Part shown: one piece after another, positions 25,439-34,724 of the stretch
How the letters are laid out: every line of letters starts with the position of its first letter
How positions within the stretch are numbered: position 1 is the stretch's first letter
Assembly (NCBI GenBank): GCA_019752635.1
Contig: JAIELX010000028.1
Coordinates: 1-63,875, forward strand
Source of the DNA: Candidatus Obscuribacterales bacterium
GTDB lineage: Bacteria; Cyanobacteriota; Vampirovibrionia; Obscuribacterales; Obscuribacteraceae
DNA length: 63,875 nucleotides
Direction: 5' to 3'
The notes under the pieces: generated by a model
Told to the model about the DNA's origin: nothing
Databases searched by the model: none
Seen by the model: only the letters and a program-made list of their open reading frames with translations
Position numbers and translations under genes: made by a program

Positions 25439-26533
25439 ATGCTCGGCACAAACGTTGAAACACCGCCGGTTAATCTCTTCGATTTCGAAAAAATTGCAGC
25501 ACAGAGAATTCACAAGCTAGCATTCGATTACTTCGCCAGCGGAGCAAACGACGAAATAACGTTGAGAGAGAACCGACAGGCGTATGAGCGTCTACGACTA
25601 TATCCTCGAATGCTGCGCGATGTCGATAATCGAACGATGGAAGTGTCGCTGCTAACCGGTCAGAAAATATCAATGCCGGTCATAATCGCTCCGATGGCAT
25701 TTCAGAGAATGGCGCATCCCGACGGCGAGTTAGCCACCATCTCCGCAGCAACCAATGCCGGCACCATTATGTGTTTGAGCACACTTTCTACGTGCTCAAT
25801 CGAAGAAGTGGCCTCGCGCTCTTCCGGCAACCTCTGGTTTCAATTATATGTTTATCGCGACCGAGGCATTACAAGATCGCTGGTGGAAAGAGCGGAAGCG
25901 GCGGGATGCAAGGCACTGGTGCTCACCGTCGATTCACCAATGCTCGGACGCAGAGAGCCCGATGTCCGCAATGCATTTTCTCTGCCGGAAGGAATTACTG
26001 CCAGTAATTTACTCGGCGCCAACTTGCACGCATTGCCGAAGATGTCTGATGACTCAGGATTAGCCGCATACATCCACACCCTGTACGATCAGTCTTTGAC
26101 GTGGAAAGACGTTGAGTGGCTGCGCTCAATCACCAACATGCCCATCCTTGTAAAGGGAGTACTGCGACCGGATGACGCGGAGCTTGCCGTGATACACGGT
26201 GCAGCGGGCGTTGTCGTTTCCAATCACGGCGGCAGGCAACTTGATACCGTTCCTGCCACCATTTCCGTTCTGGAAAAAATCGCAAATCAGATTCACGGCA
26301 AAGCGGAATTGTATGTCGACGGCGGTGTTCGTCGCGGAACAGACATCCTCAAAGCACTAGCCCTGGGAGCAAAAGCAGTTTTACTCGGAAGGCCGATTCT
26401 ATGGGGACTCGGACACAGCGGGCAAGCAGGTGTTGAGCTGGTCCTGTCGCTCTTGCGTCAGGAGTTGGATTTGGCAATGGTGCTTTCCGGCTGCGCATCC
26501 CCCCGAGAGGTTACCCGAGACCTCGTGGACTAA
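25439..26533 (+). CDS. FMN-dependent 2-hydroxyacid oxidase/dehydrogenase (lactate/glycolate type)
   Basis: A 364-residue protein beginning at ATG 25439 with GGAAGG upstream. It is a complete TIM-barrel of the LldD/glycolate-oxidase family: NLFDFEKIAAQRI at the N-terminus, FDYFASGANDE and APMAFQRMAHPDGE (FMN contacts), LTVDSPMLGRREPD, and the active-site block VVSNHGGRQLDTVPAT with catalytic His and Arg, followed by VDGGVRRGTDILKALALGA, which holds the phosphate of FMN. The enzyme oxidises an L-2-hydroxyacid such as lactate or glycolate. The exact substrate needs structural or biochemical data. It precedes a thioredoxin gene by 57 bases. Confidence 0.92.
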   Translation: MLGTNVETPPVNLFDFEKIAAQRIHKLAFDYFASGANDEITLRENRQAYERLRLYPRMLRDVDNRTMEVSLLTGQKISMPVIIAPMAFQRMAHPDGELATISAATNAGTIMCLSTLSTCSIEEVASRSSGNLWFQLYVYRDRGITRSLVERAEAAGCKALVLTVDSPMLGRREPDVRNAFSLPEGITASNLLGANLHALPKMSDDSGLAAYIHTLYDQSLTWKDVEWLRSITNMPILVKGVLRPDDAELAVIHGAAGVVVSNHGGRQLDTVPATISVLEKIANQIHGKAELYVDGGVRRGTDILKALALGAKAVLLGRPILWGLGHSGQAGVELVLSLLRQELDLAMVLSGCASPREVTRDLVD

Positions 26534-26590
26534 TGCTTTGCTACCAGACTGTGCGTTGCCCTGAAGCGACGAGAGTGATAGGCTTGAGTA

Positions 26591-27112
26591 ATGGCAACCA
26601 AGCAAAACGAACAGACAAAAGTAATCGGCGCCGTTCTGGTGATAGTAGGACTTGCCGGTCTGGCTTTTCTGTTTTTCCAATCGCCCTTGGCACATCAAGG
26701 CGATATGACAGAACCAACAAAAGTGAAGCCATCCATCACCGAATTGAAGGAAGGAAACTCCCGACAAATCAATGAAGATAAACCCGGTGAAGAACTAAAC
26801 ATCGCCGACCATAAAGTCAGCGGACACTTTACCATTTTCGACTTTTATTCCGAACACTGCGGTCCGTGTATGCGAATAGCTCCGGAGTTGGTGGAGCTGA
26901 CGAAGCAGCGCCCCGACATTGCCGTGCGCAGCTTAGATGTGGATCGCCCGGGGACTCAGGGCATTGATTGGGAGTCTCCTTTATGCTCCCAATATAACAT
27001 TCACAGTTTGCCTCACTTCATAATTATGAACGCAAGCGGCAAAACAATTGCCCAAGGGCGAAGCGCCAGCGAGAAGATCATAAAGCTGATTCAGAAGGCC
27101 AACTACGAGTAG
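26591..27112 (+). CDS. Membrane-anchored thioredoxin-family protein
   Basis: A 173-residue protein with an N-terminal membrane anchor (VIGAVLVIVGLAGLAFLFF, about residues 11-29) and a soluble thioredoxin fold facing out. The active site is FYSEHCGPCMRIAPEL with the canonical CGPC, and the second half has VRSLDVDR followed by the conserved cis-Pro motif LPHFIIM. This would act as a disulfide reductase or carry reducing power in the periplasm. Its 3' end overlaps the convergent methyltransferase gene by 10 bases. Confidence 0.88.
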   Translation: MATKQNEQTKVIGAVLVIVGLAGLAFLFFQSPLAHQGDMTEPTKVKPSITELKEGNSRQINEDKPGEELNIADHKVSGHFTIFDFYSEHCGPCMRIAPELVELTKQRPDIAVRSLDVDRPGTQGIDWESPLCSQYNIHSLPHFIIMNASGKTIAQGRSASEKIIKLIQKANYE

Positions 27113-27969
27113 GAGTCTACAATATCATCGTTATGATGATGTTCAACTGAGCCGCTAAGCAGGCGTTCCTTGATCGCGGTAACATCTTCTATTTCAATTC
27201 CGAGCCATTTTCTATTCTTGCTCTGGCACACGGCAAAGGTTGTCCCGCTGCCGCCGAAAGGATCAAGAACAATATCTCCCGGCTCGGTGGAGAGCTCAAC
27301 TACTCGATCGAGAATCTTAGTCGAAAGCTGGTTTGCTGCACGAGCAGAGGATTTGAACTTGCGGTGACGAACCGGCGGCACATCGGTCCAAACGTCTGTA
27401 AGATTCACGCCTTGCGCATTCATTGCTTGACGATGGCCGCCATAATCCTTGATCTCGCCGGAACAATGCCGGCAAACTTCAATCGGGGTGCGAATTTTGC
27501 GAAAAGTTTTAGGCTTGCCTTTGGTGTAATAAAGCAAACTATAGTGACTGGGATAAAGACGACCACTGATCGGGAAACCGAACTTGATGTTCACCGCAAT
27601 CCAATGGCGAAAGTCCAAACCTAACTTACTCAATTCGGCGCCGAGCAATATGTTCCATTTCGGCAAATTATATAAAAAGAACGCTCCACCGGGACGCAGA
27701 ACACGAGCACATTGCGTCATCCATTCAACGCACCACTGTACATAAACTTCTTCCGAAAGTGCATCGTTGACCTTGTCTCCGTAGATTTTGTCCAAATTGA
27801 AAGGCGGATCGGCAAAGACAGTATCAATCGACTCACTTTTTACCAGGGGTAAGATCTCATTACAGTCGGCTTGATACAACGCACCAAATTCGGTGACCAA
27901 CACCGGCTCCGGTGCCGCAGCACTGATTGTCTCTCCAAGCCACGGAGATTTCGGCGTAGGAAGTTTCAT
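27103..27969 (-). CDS. DNA adenine-type (beta-class) methyltransferase, orphan
   Basis: A 288-residue protein with motif IV DPPFNLD near the N-terminus and motif I DPFGGSGTTFAV near the C-terminus, the permuted beta order. DPPF-type active sites belong mostly to N6-adenine enzymes. RPGGAFFLYNLPKWN lies in between, and a CxxC pair (CRHC) in the target recognition region may bind a metal. There is no restriction enzyme gene in the window, so this may be an orphan regulatory methyltransferase. The ATG at 27969 starts one base after the ClC gene's TAG, so it is translationally coupled to that gene. Confidence 0.88.
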   Translation of the reverse strand: MKLPTPKSPWLGETISAAAPEPVLVTEFGALYQADCNEILPLVKSESIDTVFADPPFNLDKIYGDKVNDALSEEVYVQWCVEWMTQCARVLRPGGAFFLYNLPKWNILLGAELSKLGLDFRHWIAVNIKFGFPISGRLYPSHYSLLYYTKGKPKTFRKIRTPIEVCRHCSGEIKDYGGHRQAMNAQGVNLTDVWTDVPPVRHRKFKSSARAANQLSTKILDRVVELSTEPGDIVLDPFGGSGTTFAVCQSKNRKWLGIEIEDVTAIKERLLSGSVEHHHNDDIVDSYS

Positions 27970-27970
27970 G

Positions 27971-29701
27971 CTACTGCTGCTTCTCCGGCTGCCCGTGGCC
28001 TATCAATCCGCCGACAGGAGTGACGTCGACGGCAATTGAGCGCATCGCATCCGATCGCCGAATGATACCAACAAGCTTTCCCTCTTTCACCACCGGCACT
28101 TCCCGCGTTTCTTCAAGACTAAACAATTGAACAACTTCGTCCATGCTTGTTTCCGGGGTCACGGAGACTGCTCGCTGATCGACAAAATTGCCAATAGTCG
28201 CCTCGGCGGGAAACTCATAACGTCGAAAGCGGCGCAGCTCGGTTTCATGTAGAATGCCTATCAGCACATCGTCACGCATCACTATGACGCGTTCGCGTTC
28301 GGGGTCGGAAAAGACCTCCTCTAGTTCCGAAGCAGGACGGCTACCATCCACAGCCATGTAATCCGTCGTCATAAAGGCCGACGCGATCTTGGGCTTCTCC
28401 GGCGCAGTGAGGCCGCTGTATTCACGCAGCAAATCGTAAACAGATCCCTTATCCAGACGAGACCCCACAAAGACGGCAATTGAATTGGCCAGCATCAAAG
28501 GTAATACCAATTGGTAATGACCGGTTATCTCAAAAATGATCACAACAGCGGTTCCCGGCACACGAGCAACTGATGCGAAAAATGCGCCCATTCCAACAAG
28601 AGCCATTGTCTGCGGCGAACCGACGCCGAAGGTGTAGACCTCCAGATAAGCGACCATCGCGCCCAAAGAGGAGCCAAGTACAATTGCCGGCGCAAACAGC
28701 CCCCCGGGAGCGCCGGAACCATACCCCACCAGCGTTAGAAAGAAAAAGCCGACAAAAACAAACGGCATCATGTACCACTCGGAGTGTCCGGCAACAATCC
28801 AATCGCGTAATGTTGCGAAGTTTCGCAGATGAGGATCGGGAATCGAAGCAATAATCAAGCCGGAGATCAGCCCGGCTAAGCCCACTCGCAGAGTCAGAGG
28901 CAACTTGGCCAATACTTCGCGGTAGAACTTAAGTGAAAGCAAAATGCCCCGATTAAAAACCACGCCGATGACACCGGCCGCGGCACCAAGCAAAACCCAA
29001 AAGAGGAGGTCATGCGGCGCAAATGAGATCTGAAGCTCAGCGATTTGACGCGACGTTTCCACGTGCGGTGCGTTAGCAAGCCTGGTGGCGACCGACGCCA
29101 CAAAACAAGCCGCCAAAGCGGTGCCAACAGTTTCGGTTGAAACGTCTTTCAGCAATTCTTCAATTACAAAAAATACTCCCGCCAGTGGCGCGTTGAACGC
29201 AGCGGCCAACCCAGCCCCCGCTCCGGCGGCGACAAGTTGACGTGTCCTCGATGGAGGGGTCGGAAAAAATCGATTCAGGTGAGCGGCAATGGCAGCCCCC
29301 ATGTGAACAGTAGGACCTTCCCTTCCCAAGAACAATCCTGAGCCCAAAGCAATACTTCCTGCAAGAAGCTTGACCGCTGCAACCCCGATGTCCAGAGGCA
29401 GTTTCGCCCCGAGAATAAAGGCGCGCACTTGCGGAATGCCACTGCCATACGCAGTCGGTGAAAATCGCTGCACTAGAAAGCCGCTTACCAGTCCGCCTGT
29501 CAACCCTACGGCAGGCAACACAACCATAGGATTGGCAAGAGTACAAAGATAAGTACGCAATTGCCCTAACCAGAAGACACCATTTTCAAGAGCTAAGGCG
29601 CTGAGTCCGGCAGCCAATCCAATAATGCACGCCTGAATCACCTGCACACGACGGGAATCATGTCCGGCTATTTTCTGGGCTAGTTCCCTAAGTGCCTTCA
29701 T
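27971..29701 (-). CDS. ClC-type chloride channel/antiporter with CBS pair
   Basis: A 576-residue membrane protein. The three ion-path motifs are present: GSGIPQVRAF, GREGPTVHMGA (with the gating Glu of exchangers) and GAPGGLFAPAIVLGSSLG. FNAPLAGVFFVIEEL supplies the internal proton Glu that marks H+/Cl- antiporters rather than passive channels. Two CBS domains occupy the C-terminus (about 450-560; PASELEEVFSD, TPETSMDEVVQLFS) and may sense nucleotides. It shares an operon with the DNA methyltransferase and is divergent from the SpoIID-like gene. Confidence 0.93.
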   Translation of the reverse strand: MKALRELAQKIAGHDSRRVQVIQACIIGLAAGLSALALENGVFWLGQLRTYLCTLANPMVVLPAVGLTGGLVSGFLVQRFSPTAYGSGIPQVRAFILGAKLPLDIGVAAVKLLAGSIALGSGLFLGREGPTVHMGAAIAAHLNRFFPTPPSRTRQLVAAGAGAGLAAAFNAPLAGVFFVIEELLKDVSTETVGTALAACFVASVATRLANAPHVETSRQIAELQISFAPHDLLFWVLLGAAAGVIGVVFNRGILLSLKFYREVLAKLPLTLRVGLAGLISGLIIASIPDPHLRNFATLRDWIVAGHSEWYMMPFVFVGFFFLTLVGYGSGAPGGLFAPAIVLGSSLGAMVAYLEVYTFGVGSPQTMALVGMGAFFASVARVPGTAVVIIFEITGHYQLVLPLMLANSIAVFVGSRLDKGSVYDLLREYSGLTAPEKPKIASAFMTTDYMAVDGSRPASELEEVFSDPERERVIVMRDDVLIGILHETELRRFRRYEFPAEATIGNFVDQRAVSVTPETSMDEVVQLFSLEETREVPVVKEGKLVGIIRRSDAMRSIAVDVTPVGGLIGHGQPEKQQ

Positions 29702-29773
29702 CTATGCCAGGATGCAAATGGAGCCCGAATTATACACTGCATGCTCGGCCGACAGCGAACGGATCAAGCAATC

Positions 29774-29796
29774 AACATACCGAGCACCGGTATGTT
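29774..29796. repeat. Perfect 9-bp hairpin just before the SpoIID-like gene
   Basis: AACATACCG (29774-29782) and CGGTATGTT (29788-29796) pair with a 5-base loop, ending 11 bases before the ATG at 29808. The gene has no visible Shine-Dalgarno, so this dyad may be an operator or a leader hairpin that controls translation. Confidence 0.6.
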
Positions 29797-29807
29797 ACGC
29801 TGACAAA

Positions 29808-30950
29808 ATGGTTCAAAAGCTTTCCCGCCTATTATTCTGCATTGCCTTGCTCATCGCAACTCAGCCGGATGCGCGAGCAGAGAACGAAGTGACGGTGGAA
29901 TTGTTCGCCGCCCGAGGACCATTGCAATCGCTGGTGCTGCGCGGTCCGTTCACCATTGCTTCGAAATTCGCCGCGCCGCCTGAGCAGCGATTTGTTTTGC
30001 AGTGCGAAGATGGGCAACTCTTCCTGCGGTCGGTCAGCAGAACGCAGACGGCTGCTGCGAACAACCGAAAATCAATGCCGATCGGTCAACGTGCGGTCAT
30101 CGCCACAAGCTCGCCCCGGGGCATTTGCATTGAACTTCCCGACGGAACGACAAGGCACTATCGCGGCAATTTGTTAGTAGCGCCGAAAGGCACGGCTGTA
30201 TTATCCGTGAAAAACAAAGTCCACTACGATGCCTACATTGCATCCGTCATCGGCAGCGAATCATTGCCGGGAACACCGGAAGAGGCACTTAAAGCGCAAT
30301 CGGTGTTGGTGCAAACTCTAATGCTTCGCTATCACCAGGGCGATATATTACAAGACACGACTCAGACGCAAGCATACTCCGGAGCCGATTATGAACGCCC
30401 GGAGGCTCGCAGAGCATATGCGGCAACACGGGCGCAAAAGTTGATGTGCAACGGTAGGCCGGTCAACATTTACTTTCATTCGGCCTGCTCAGGGCGTACC
30501 AGCTCCAGCCGCCTTTTCGCAGGCAAAAAACCGACGATGCCTTGCGATACAAGTGTGGAATGTTCTTACTGCAAAAATTCGCCGTTTTGGCGGAAGAAAG
30601 CAGTAAAAATCCCCAGAAGGCTTTATTTGAGAGACTTTCCAGACGGAGCCCCCTCTATCGAATCGCGCGATGACGCCGGCAGACCACTGACGGTTCGATA
30701 CTCAAACGGACATAAGGAATCGGGCTACGGCTATTGGCTGAGGATTGGACAGAAACTGGGCTGGGACAAACTCCCCGGCACTAGATTCGAGATACGGGAC
30801 CGGGGAGCCGTAATCGAGTTGAGCTCCACGGGAGCGGGGCATGGCATCGGACTCTGTCAGTGGGGCGCACGCGGGCTTGCCGACGAGGGGCTTAACTATC
30901 GCGCCATACTCAGGTATTACTTCCCCGGCAGCACCGTAGAGGCCAAATAG
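29808..30950 (+). CDS. SpoIID/LytB-domain protein, exported
   Basis: A 380-residue protein from ATG 29808; the longer frame is rejected because this start places a signal peptide (LSRLLFCIALLIATQPDARA) at the N-terminus. After a beta-rich N-terminal part, the SpoIID/LytB domain is clear: DAYIASVIGSESLPGTPEEALKAQSV, then TRAQKLMCNGRPVNIYFHSACSGRTSS, and GAGHGIGLCQWGARGLADEGLNYRAIL near the end, with the typical catalytic Glu in GSESLP. In Bacillus this fold is a lytic transglycosylase that acts on stem peptide-free glycan. Similar proteins in non-spore-forming bacteria trim peptidoglycan. Confidence 0.9.
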   Translation: MVQKLSRLLFCIALLIATQPDARAENEVTVELFAARGPLQSLVLRGPFTIASKFAAPPEQRFVLQCEDGQLFLRSVSRTQTAAANNRKSMPIGQRAVIATSSPRGICIELPDGTTRHYRGNLLVAPKGTAVLSVKNKVHYDAYIASVIGSESLPGTPEEALKAQSVLVQTLMLRYHQGDILQDTTQTQAYSGADYERPEARRAYAATRAQKLMCNGRPVNIYFHSACSGRTSSSRLFAGKKPTMPCDTSVECSYCKNSPFWRKKAVKIPRRLYLRDFPDGAPSIESRDDAGRPLTVRYSNGHKESGYGYWLRIGQKLGWDKLPGTRFEIRDRGAVIELSSTGAGHGIGLCQWGARGLADEGLNYRAILRYYFPGSTVEAK

Positions 30951-30990
30951 GATATGCTGGTCTTATCGACACATTCGCGAAATTCAATTA

Positions 30991-31116
30991 TTGTCAACGT
31001 CATTTGAATTTGTTTTTTTGCTCAGCCTGGTCGCCTTATCGACAGGTCTGCTGCTCTGGTTTGTTTTGTACTTCGTACCCGGCGTGCTGGATGAGATCAG
31101 ACGCCCGAAAGACTAG
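30991..31116 (+). CDS. Candidate 41-residue membrane peptide
   Basis: A TTG at 30991 opens a 41-codon frame whose product is a single hydrophobic helix (FLLSLVALSTGLLLWFVLYF) followed by a charged tail (LDEIRRPKD). The composition is far more hydrophobic than expected by chance, but there is no ATG and no clear ribosome site, so the start and the reality of the gene are uncertain. It lies in the 301-base gap between the SpoIID-like and aminotransferase genes; I see nothing else in that gap. Confidence 0.35.
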   Translation: MSTSFEFVFLLSLVALSTGLLLWFVLYFVPGVLDEIRRPKD

Positions 31117-31251
31117 ACCCTTTGTCAAAGATTGAAAAGTTTTCAAGGTGCGCAGTTTCCGCCGGATCAACACAATACAAAACCCGGTATGATCTGGCGG
31201 GTCAGAGGTGATGTCGTCGCGCGCCGTTAGCGCGTCAACGGGGGAGTTATC

Positions 31252-32451
31252 ATGAGTATTTCGCCGGAGCTTCGCAAAAGAATCTCTCAAAAAGCCGGCA
31301 CTTTCACGGAGTCCGTCATTCGCGAAATGACCCGCCTGGCCGTGAAACACAAATGCGTTAATCTGGCCCAGGGTATGCCGGATTTCGCCTGTCCCGAGGA
31401 GCTAAAGAAAGCAGCGCACCAAGCCATAGATGATGACATCAACCAGTACGCTATCACTTGGGGTGACAAGCCTTTTCGTGATGCGATCGCCGCGAAGTAC
31501 AAAAATTGGATCGCAGTTGAGTACGATCCCGAAACCGAAATTACGGTGACGTGTGGTGCCACCGAAGGCATGATTTCAACAATGTTGGCATTGGTTGATC
31601 CTGAAGATGAAGTCATTGTTTTTGAGCCTTACTATGAAAACTACGGACCGGATGCAATTCTTGCCGGAGCACGGCCTCGTTACGTTTCGCTTGCGCCGCC
31701 GAATTGGGAATTCGACGAGAAAGAACTTGAGGCGGCATTCACCAGTCGCACCCGCGCGCTGGTGCTAAATACTCCCCACAATCCGACCGGCAAAATATTC
31801 AGCAAAGCGGAACTTGAGGTTATCGGCAGACTTTGTCGCAAGCATGGTGTTTATGTATTCACCGACGAACCTTATGAGCATATTACCTTCGATGGCACGA
31901 AGCACGTTTCCATGGCCTCGCTGCCGGAAATGCGAGACTTAACCGTCACGGTGAATAGTCTCTCGAAGACTTACAGTGTGACAGGCTGGCGTCTCGGAAC
32001 AGTTTTAGCACCACCGGAACTCACCAGCGCCATCAGAAAAGTGCACGACTTCCTGACAGTGGGCGCAGCAGCGCCGCTCCAGCGAGCAGGCGCCTTCGCA
32101 ATGAGTTTGCCGGAGAGCTACTATCAAAAGCTGGCGAATGAATATGCCACCAGGCGCGACACCATGTTACAAATTCTCGATGAGTGCGGCATTCCATACT
32201 TCAAGCCTGCCGGCGCCTACTATGTGTTTTGCGACATCAGTAAATTCGGCTTTGAGAACGATGTGAAATTCACTGAGTTTCTGGTCAAAGAAGTCGGGGT
32301 CGCAGTAGTTCCCGGCTCCAGCTTCTTCCGCCCCGGTGACAGAGGCAGCAACTACATTCGCTTCTGCTTCGCCAAGAAACACGAAACATTGATGGCAGCG
32401 AGAGAGCGCCTCCTTAAACTGCACGAAAAAATTGCGCAACGAACGCCCTGA
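31252..32451 (+). CDS. Class I/II PLP-dependent aminotransferase
   Basis: A 399-residue protein with a strong GGGGGAG ribosome site. Fold-type I markers: NLAQGMPDFACP (substrate loop), TPHNPTGKIFS (Asn/Asp, pyridoxal contacts), FTDEPYEHI (Asp and Tyr), NSLSKTYSVTGWRLG with the Schiff-base Lys239, and NYIRFCFAKK near the C-terminus, with the conserved Arg that grips the substrate carboxylate. The NLAQGMPDF start is shared with kynurenine- and methionine-type (MtnE/YbdL-like) aminotransferases. The substrate is not fixed by sequence. It precedes the glucosidase gene by 38 bases. Confidence 0.92.
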   Translation: MSISPELRKRISQKAGTFTESVIREMTRLAVKHKCVNLAQGMPDFACPEELKKAAHQAIDDDINQYAITWGDKPFRDAIAAKYKNWIAVEYDPETEITVTCGATEGMISTMLALVDPEDEVIVFEPYYENYGPDAILAGARPRYVSLAPPNWEFDEKELEAAFTSRTRALVLNTPHNPTGKIFSKAELEVIGRLCRKHGVYVFTDEPYEHITFDGTKHVSMASLPEMRDLTVTVNSLSKTYSVTGWRLGTVLAPPELTSAIRKVHDFLTVGAAAPLQRAGAFAMSLPESYYQKLANEYATRRDTMLQILDECGIPYFKPAGAYYVFCDISKFGFENDVKFTEFLVKEVGVAVVPGSSFFRPGDRGSNYIRFCFAKKHETLMAARERLLKLHEKIAQRTP

Positions 32452-32489
32452 TTCGTTCCCTATCATCACCAGAGCTAAGAGCACGACTC

Positions 32490-34694
32490 ATGACAGTAGA
32501 TACCTCCGCAAATGATTGGACCAAAGCGCGGCGCAAGCCGGTCAAGTCCTCAGCCACACAAGACGACAGCCGCACCGATAAGTTTTCGGGCCGCATCGTC
32601 TATGAGCAAGGGTTACTATCCAATGTATCGATCCTGCGAATAGGCGCAGTCATGAATGATGAGACCGCCGTGCCTAGGACACCGGCGGTTTGCCTGGAAC
32701 CGGACTGGACTCCAACACAAAGACCGGACCTCCCGCTTAATCTCGACTGGAAACAGGCCGCATCCGCACGCTTCGAATTTTCCTTCGACTTGCCCGCAGC
32801 AGTGCCATGCCTGGGATTAGGCGAGAGGTTTTCCGCCCTGGATCTGCGTGGAACGGTTCATACTTTGCTGGCGACGGACAACTCAGACCATAACGAAGCG
32901 GCAGATCCACTCTACAAATCCATACCCTTTTTGATTCTCTATTCCGGCAACCAATCAATCGCTCTATTTCTGGATTCTGCTGCGCCGCAGAAATGGGATC
33001 TCGACTCGGCGCTGAACGAACGAGCGAAGATTTCTTTGCTCACGCGCAGAGGATGGCAGCTGTACGTGTTCGGACCCGCGCCGGTACCAGATTTGGTGGC
33101 GGCTTACACACAGCTGACCGGGCGATGCGATCAGCCGCCGCGATGGAGCCTCGGTCACTTTCAATGTCGGTGGAGTTATCCGGACGATCAAACCGTACGA
33201 GATCTAGCAGTCGAGTTTCGCAGCCGACAAATCCCCTGCGACACGATAGTACTGGATATCGATTACATGGACGAGTATCGAGTCTTTACCGTTTCCGGTG
33301 AACGGTTCCCGCGCTTCAATTCCATGGTGTCGGATCTATCGGCCATTAACTTTAGACTAGTCACCATTGTCGACCCCGGAGTCAAGTACGATTTCGACTA
33401 CGCCACCTTCACTGAGGGCTCGCGCCTCGACTTGTTTTGCAAGAAGGCCGACGGCACCCTCTTTCTTGATGAGGTTTGGCCGGGTGTCTCAGCATTTCCG
33501 GACTTCATGAAGCAGGAAACGCGCTCATGGTGGTCCGAGAAATTGCGCTTTTACACCGACCAGGGCATTTCTGGAATTTGGAACGATATGAACGAACCAG
33601 CTTTCTTTGGGAAGAAAGTGGTGCTTGATCCAGACGCGCTGGAGTTGCCGGAACCAGAGCGCCAATTGTTCATGCAAGAAACGGAAAGCGGCCCGGTTGG
33701 CCACCTTGAAGTTCGCAATCTCTACGGCTTTGAGATGTGCAGAGCGACTCGCGAAGGGCTCCTGAAGCAGCGCCCGGATGAAAGACCGTTCGTACTAACC
33801 CGCTCAGCCTACGCCGGCATTCAACGACACGCGGCCGTCTGGTTAGGCGACAACATGTCCTGGTGGGAACATCTGCGCAAAGCAGTGCCGATGCTGCTGA
33901 ACGTAGGGCTTTCCGGCATGGCGTTTTGCGGCGTGGACATCGGCGGTTTCGGAGGACACGGATCAGCGGAATTGTTAGTCCGCTGGTACGAGCAGGGAAT
34001 CTTCTATCCGTTCTTTCGCAACCATAGCATGATGGAAAGCCGCGCGCAGGAACCCTGGATGTTCGGCGAAGATGTCGAATCGAAGATACGTCACTTGATC
34101 GAAACTCGATATAAGTTGCTGCCCTACATTGAAACTCTTTTCTTTGAACACCGAACAACCGGCGCCCCCTTAATGAGACCCTTACTATGGCATTATCCCG
34201 ACGATACCGTAGCAGCAAGAGTCAGCGATCAGTTCTTGTTCGGACGCGATATCCTGGTGGCGCCAGTGGTGGAACGAGCCACTGTTATTCGACCGGTGTA
34301 TTTTCCGGAGGGCAGATGGCACTCAATTGATAGCGATCAAGTATTCACCGGACCATCCTTTCACGCCGTTAAGCTTGAACTTGGCAAAGTGCCTGCATTT
34401 GTTCGAGAAGGAGCAATAGTGCCTTTGGCTGAAGTGATGCAATCAACAGCGGAATACCGAGACAACGGAATTACATTCTACATTTTCGGCGACACCGCTG
34501 ACGGTGCTTTCTACGAAGACGATGGCTCTTCATTTGCATGCCTGCGCGGCTCCTATAATCTGTGGCAACTTACGTGGCAAAACGGCAACCTCCACTCAGA
34601 GTGTCGCAAAGACGGGTGCGAAGGATCAACAAGGAAGTATCGGATTAAACACGGGCTTACCGAACGATCCGTCGAGTTGAACACGACCAGATAG
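32490..34694 (+). CDS. Glycoside hydrolase family 31 alpha-glucosidase
   Basis: A 734-residue protein without a signal peptide. GH31 landmarks: LGLGERFSALDLRG in the N-terminal galactose-mutarotase-like domain, QCRWSYPDDQTVRDLA, DIDYMDEYRVFT, the nucleophile Asp366 in GIWNDMNEP, the acid/base Asp454 in WLGDNMSWWEHL, and GFGGHGSAELLVRWYEQG. The C-terminal beta domains are complete. The enzyme should release glucose from the non-reducing ends of alpha-glucans or maltosides inside the cell. Its ribosome site is weak, and it may be coupled to the preceding aminotransferase gene. Confidence 0.93.
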   Translation: MTVDTSANDWTKARRKPVKSSATQDDSRTDKFSGRIVYEQGLLSNVSILRIGAVMNDETAVPRTPAVCLEPDWTPTQRPDLPLNLDWKQAASARFEFSFDLPAAVPCLGLGERFSALDLRGTVHTLLATDNSDHNEAADPLYKSIPFLILYSGNQSIALFLDSAAPQKWDLDSALNERAKISLLTRRGWQLYVFGPAPVPDLVAAYTQLTGRCDQPPRWSLGHFQCRWSYPDDQTVRDLAVEFRSRQIPCDTIVLDIDYMDEYRVFTVSGERFPRFNSMVSDLSAINFRLVTIVDPGVKYDFDYATFTEGSRLDLFCKKADGTLFLDEVWPGVSAFPDFMKQETRSWWSEKLRFYTDQGISGIWNDMNEPAFFGKKVVLDPDALELPEPERQLFMQETESGPVGHLEVRNLYGFEMCRATREGLLKQRPDERPFVLTRSAYAGIQRHAAVWLGDNMSWWEHLRKAVPMLLNVGLSGMAFCGVDIGGFGGHGSAELLVRWYEQGIFYPFFRNHSMMESRAQEPWMFGEDVESKIRHLIETRYKLLPYIETLFFEHRTTGAPLMRPLLWHYPDDTVAARVSDQFLFGRDILVAPVVERATVIRPVYFPEGRWHSIDSDQVFTGPSFHAVKLELGKVPAFVREGAIVPLAEVMQSTAEYRDNGITFYIFGDTADGAFYEDDGSSFACLRGSYNLWQLTWQNGNLHSECRKDGCEGSTRKYRIKHGLTERSVELNTTR

Positions 34695-34724
34695 GTCTTG
34701 CAGCGAGAAATCTTTGAGGTAACG

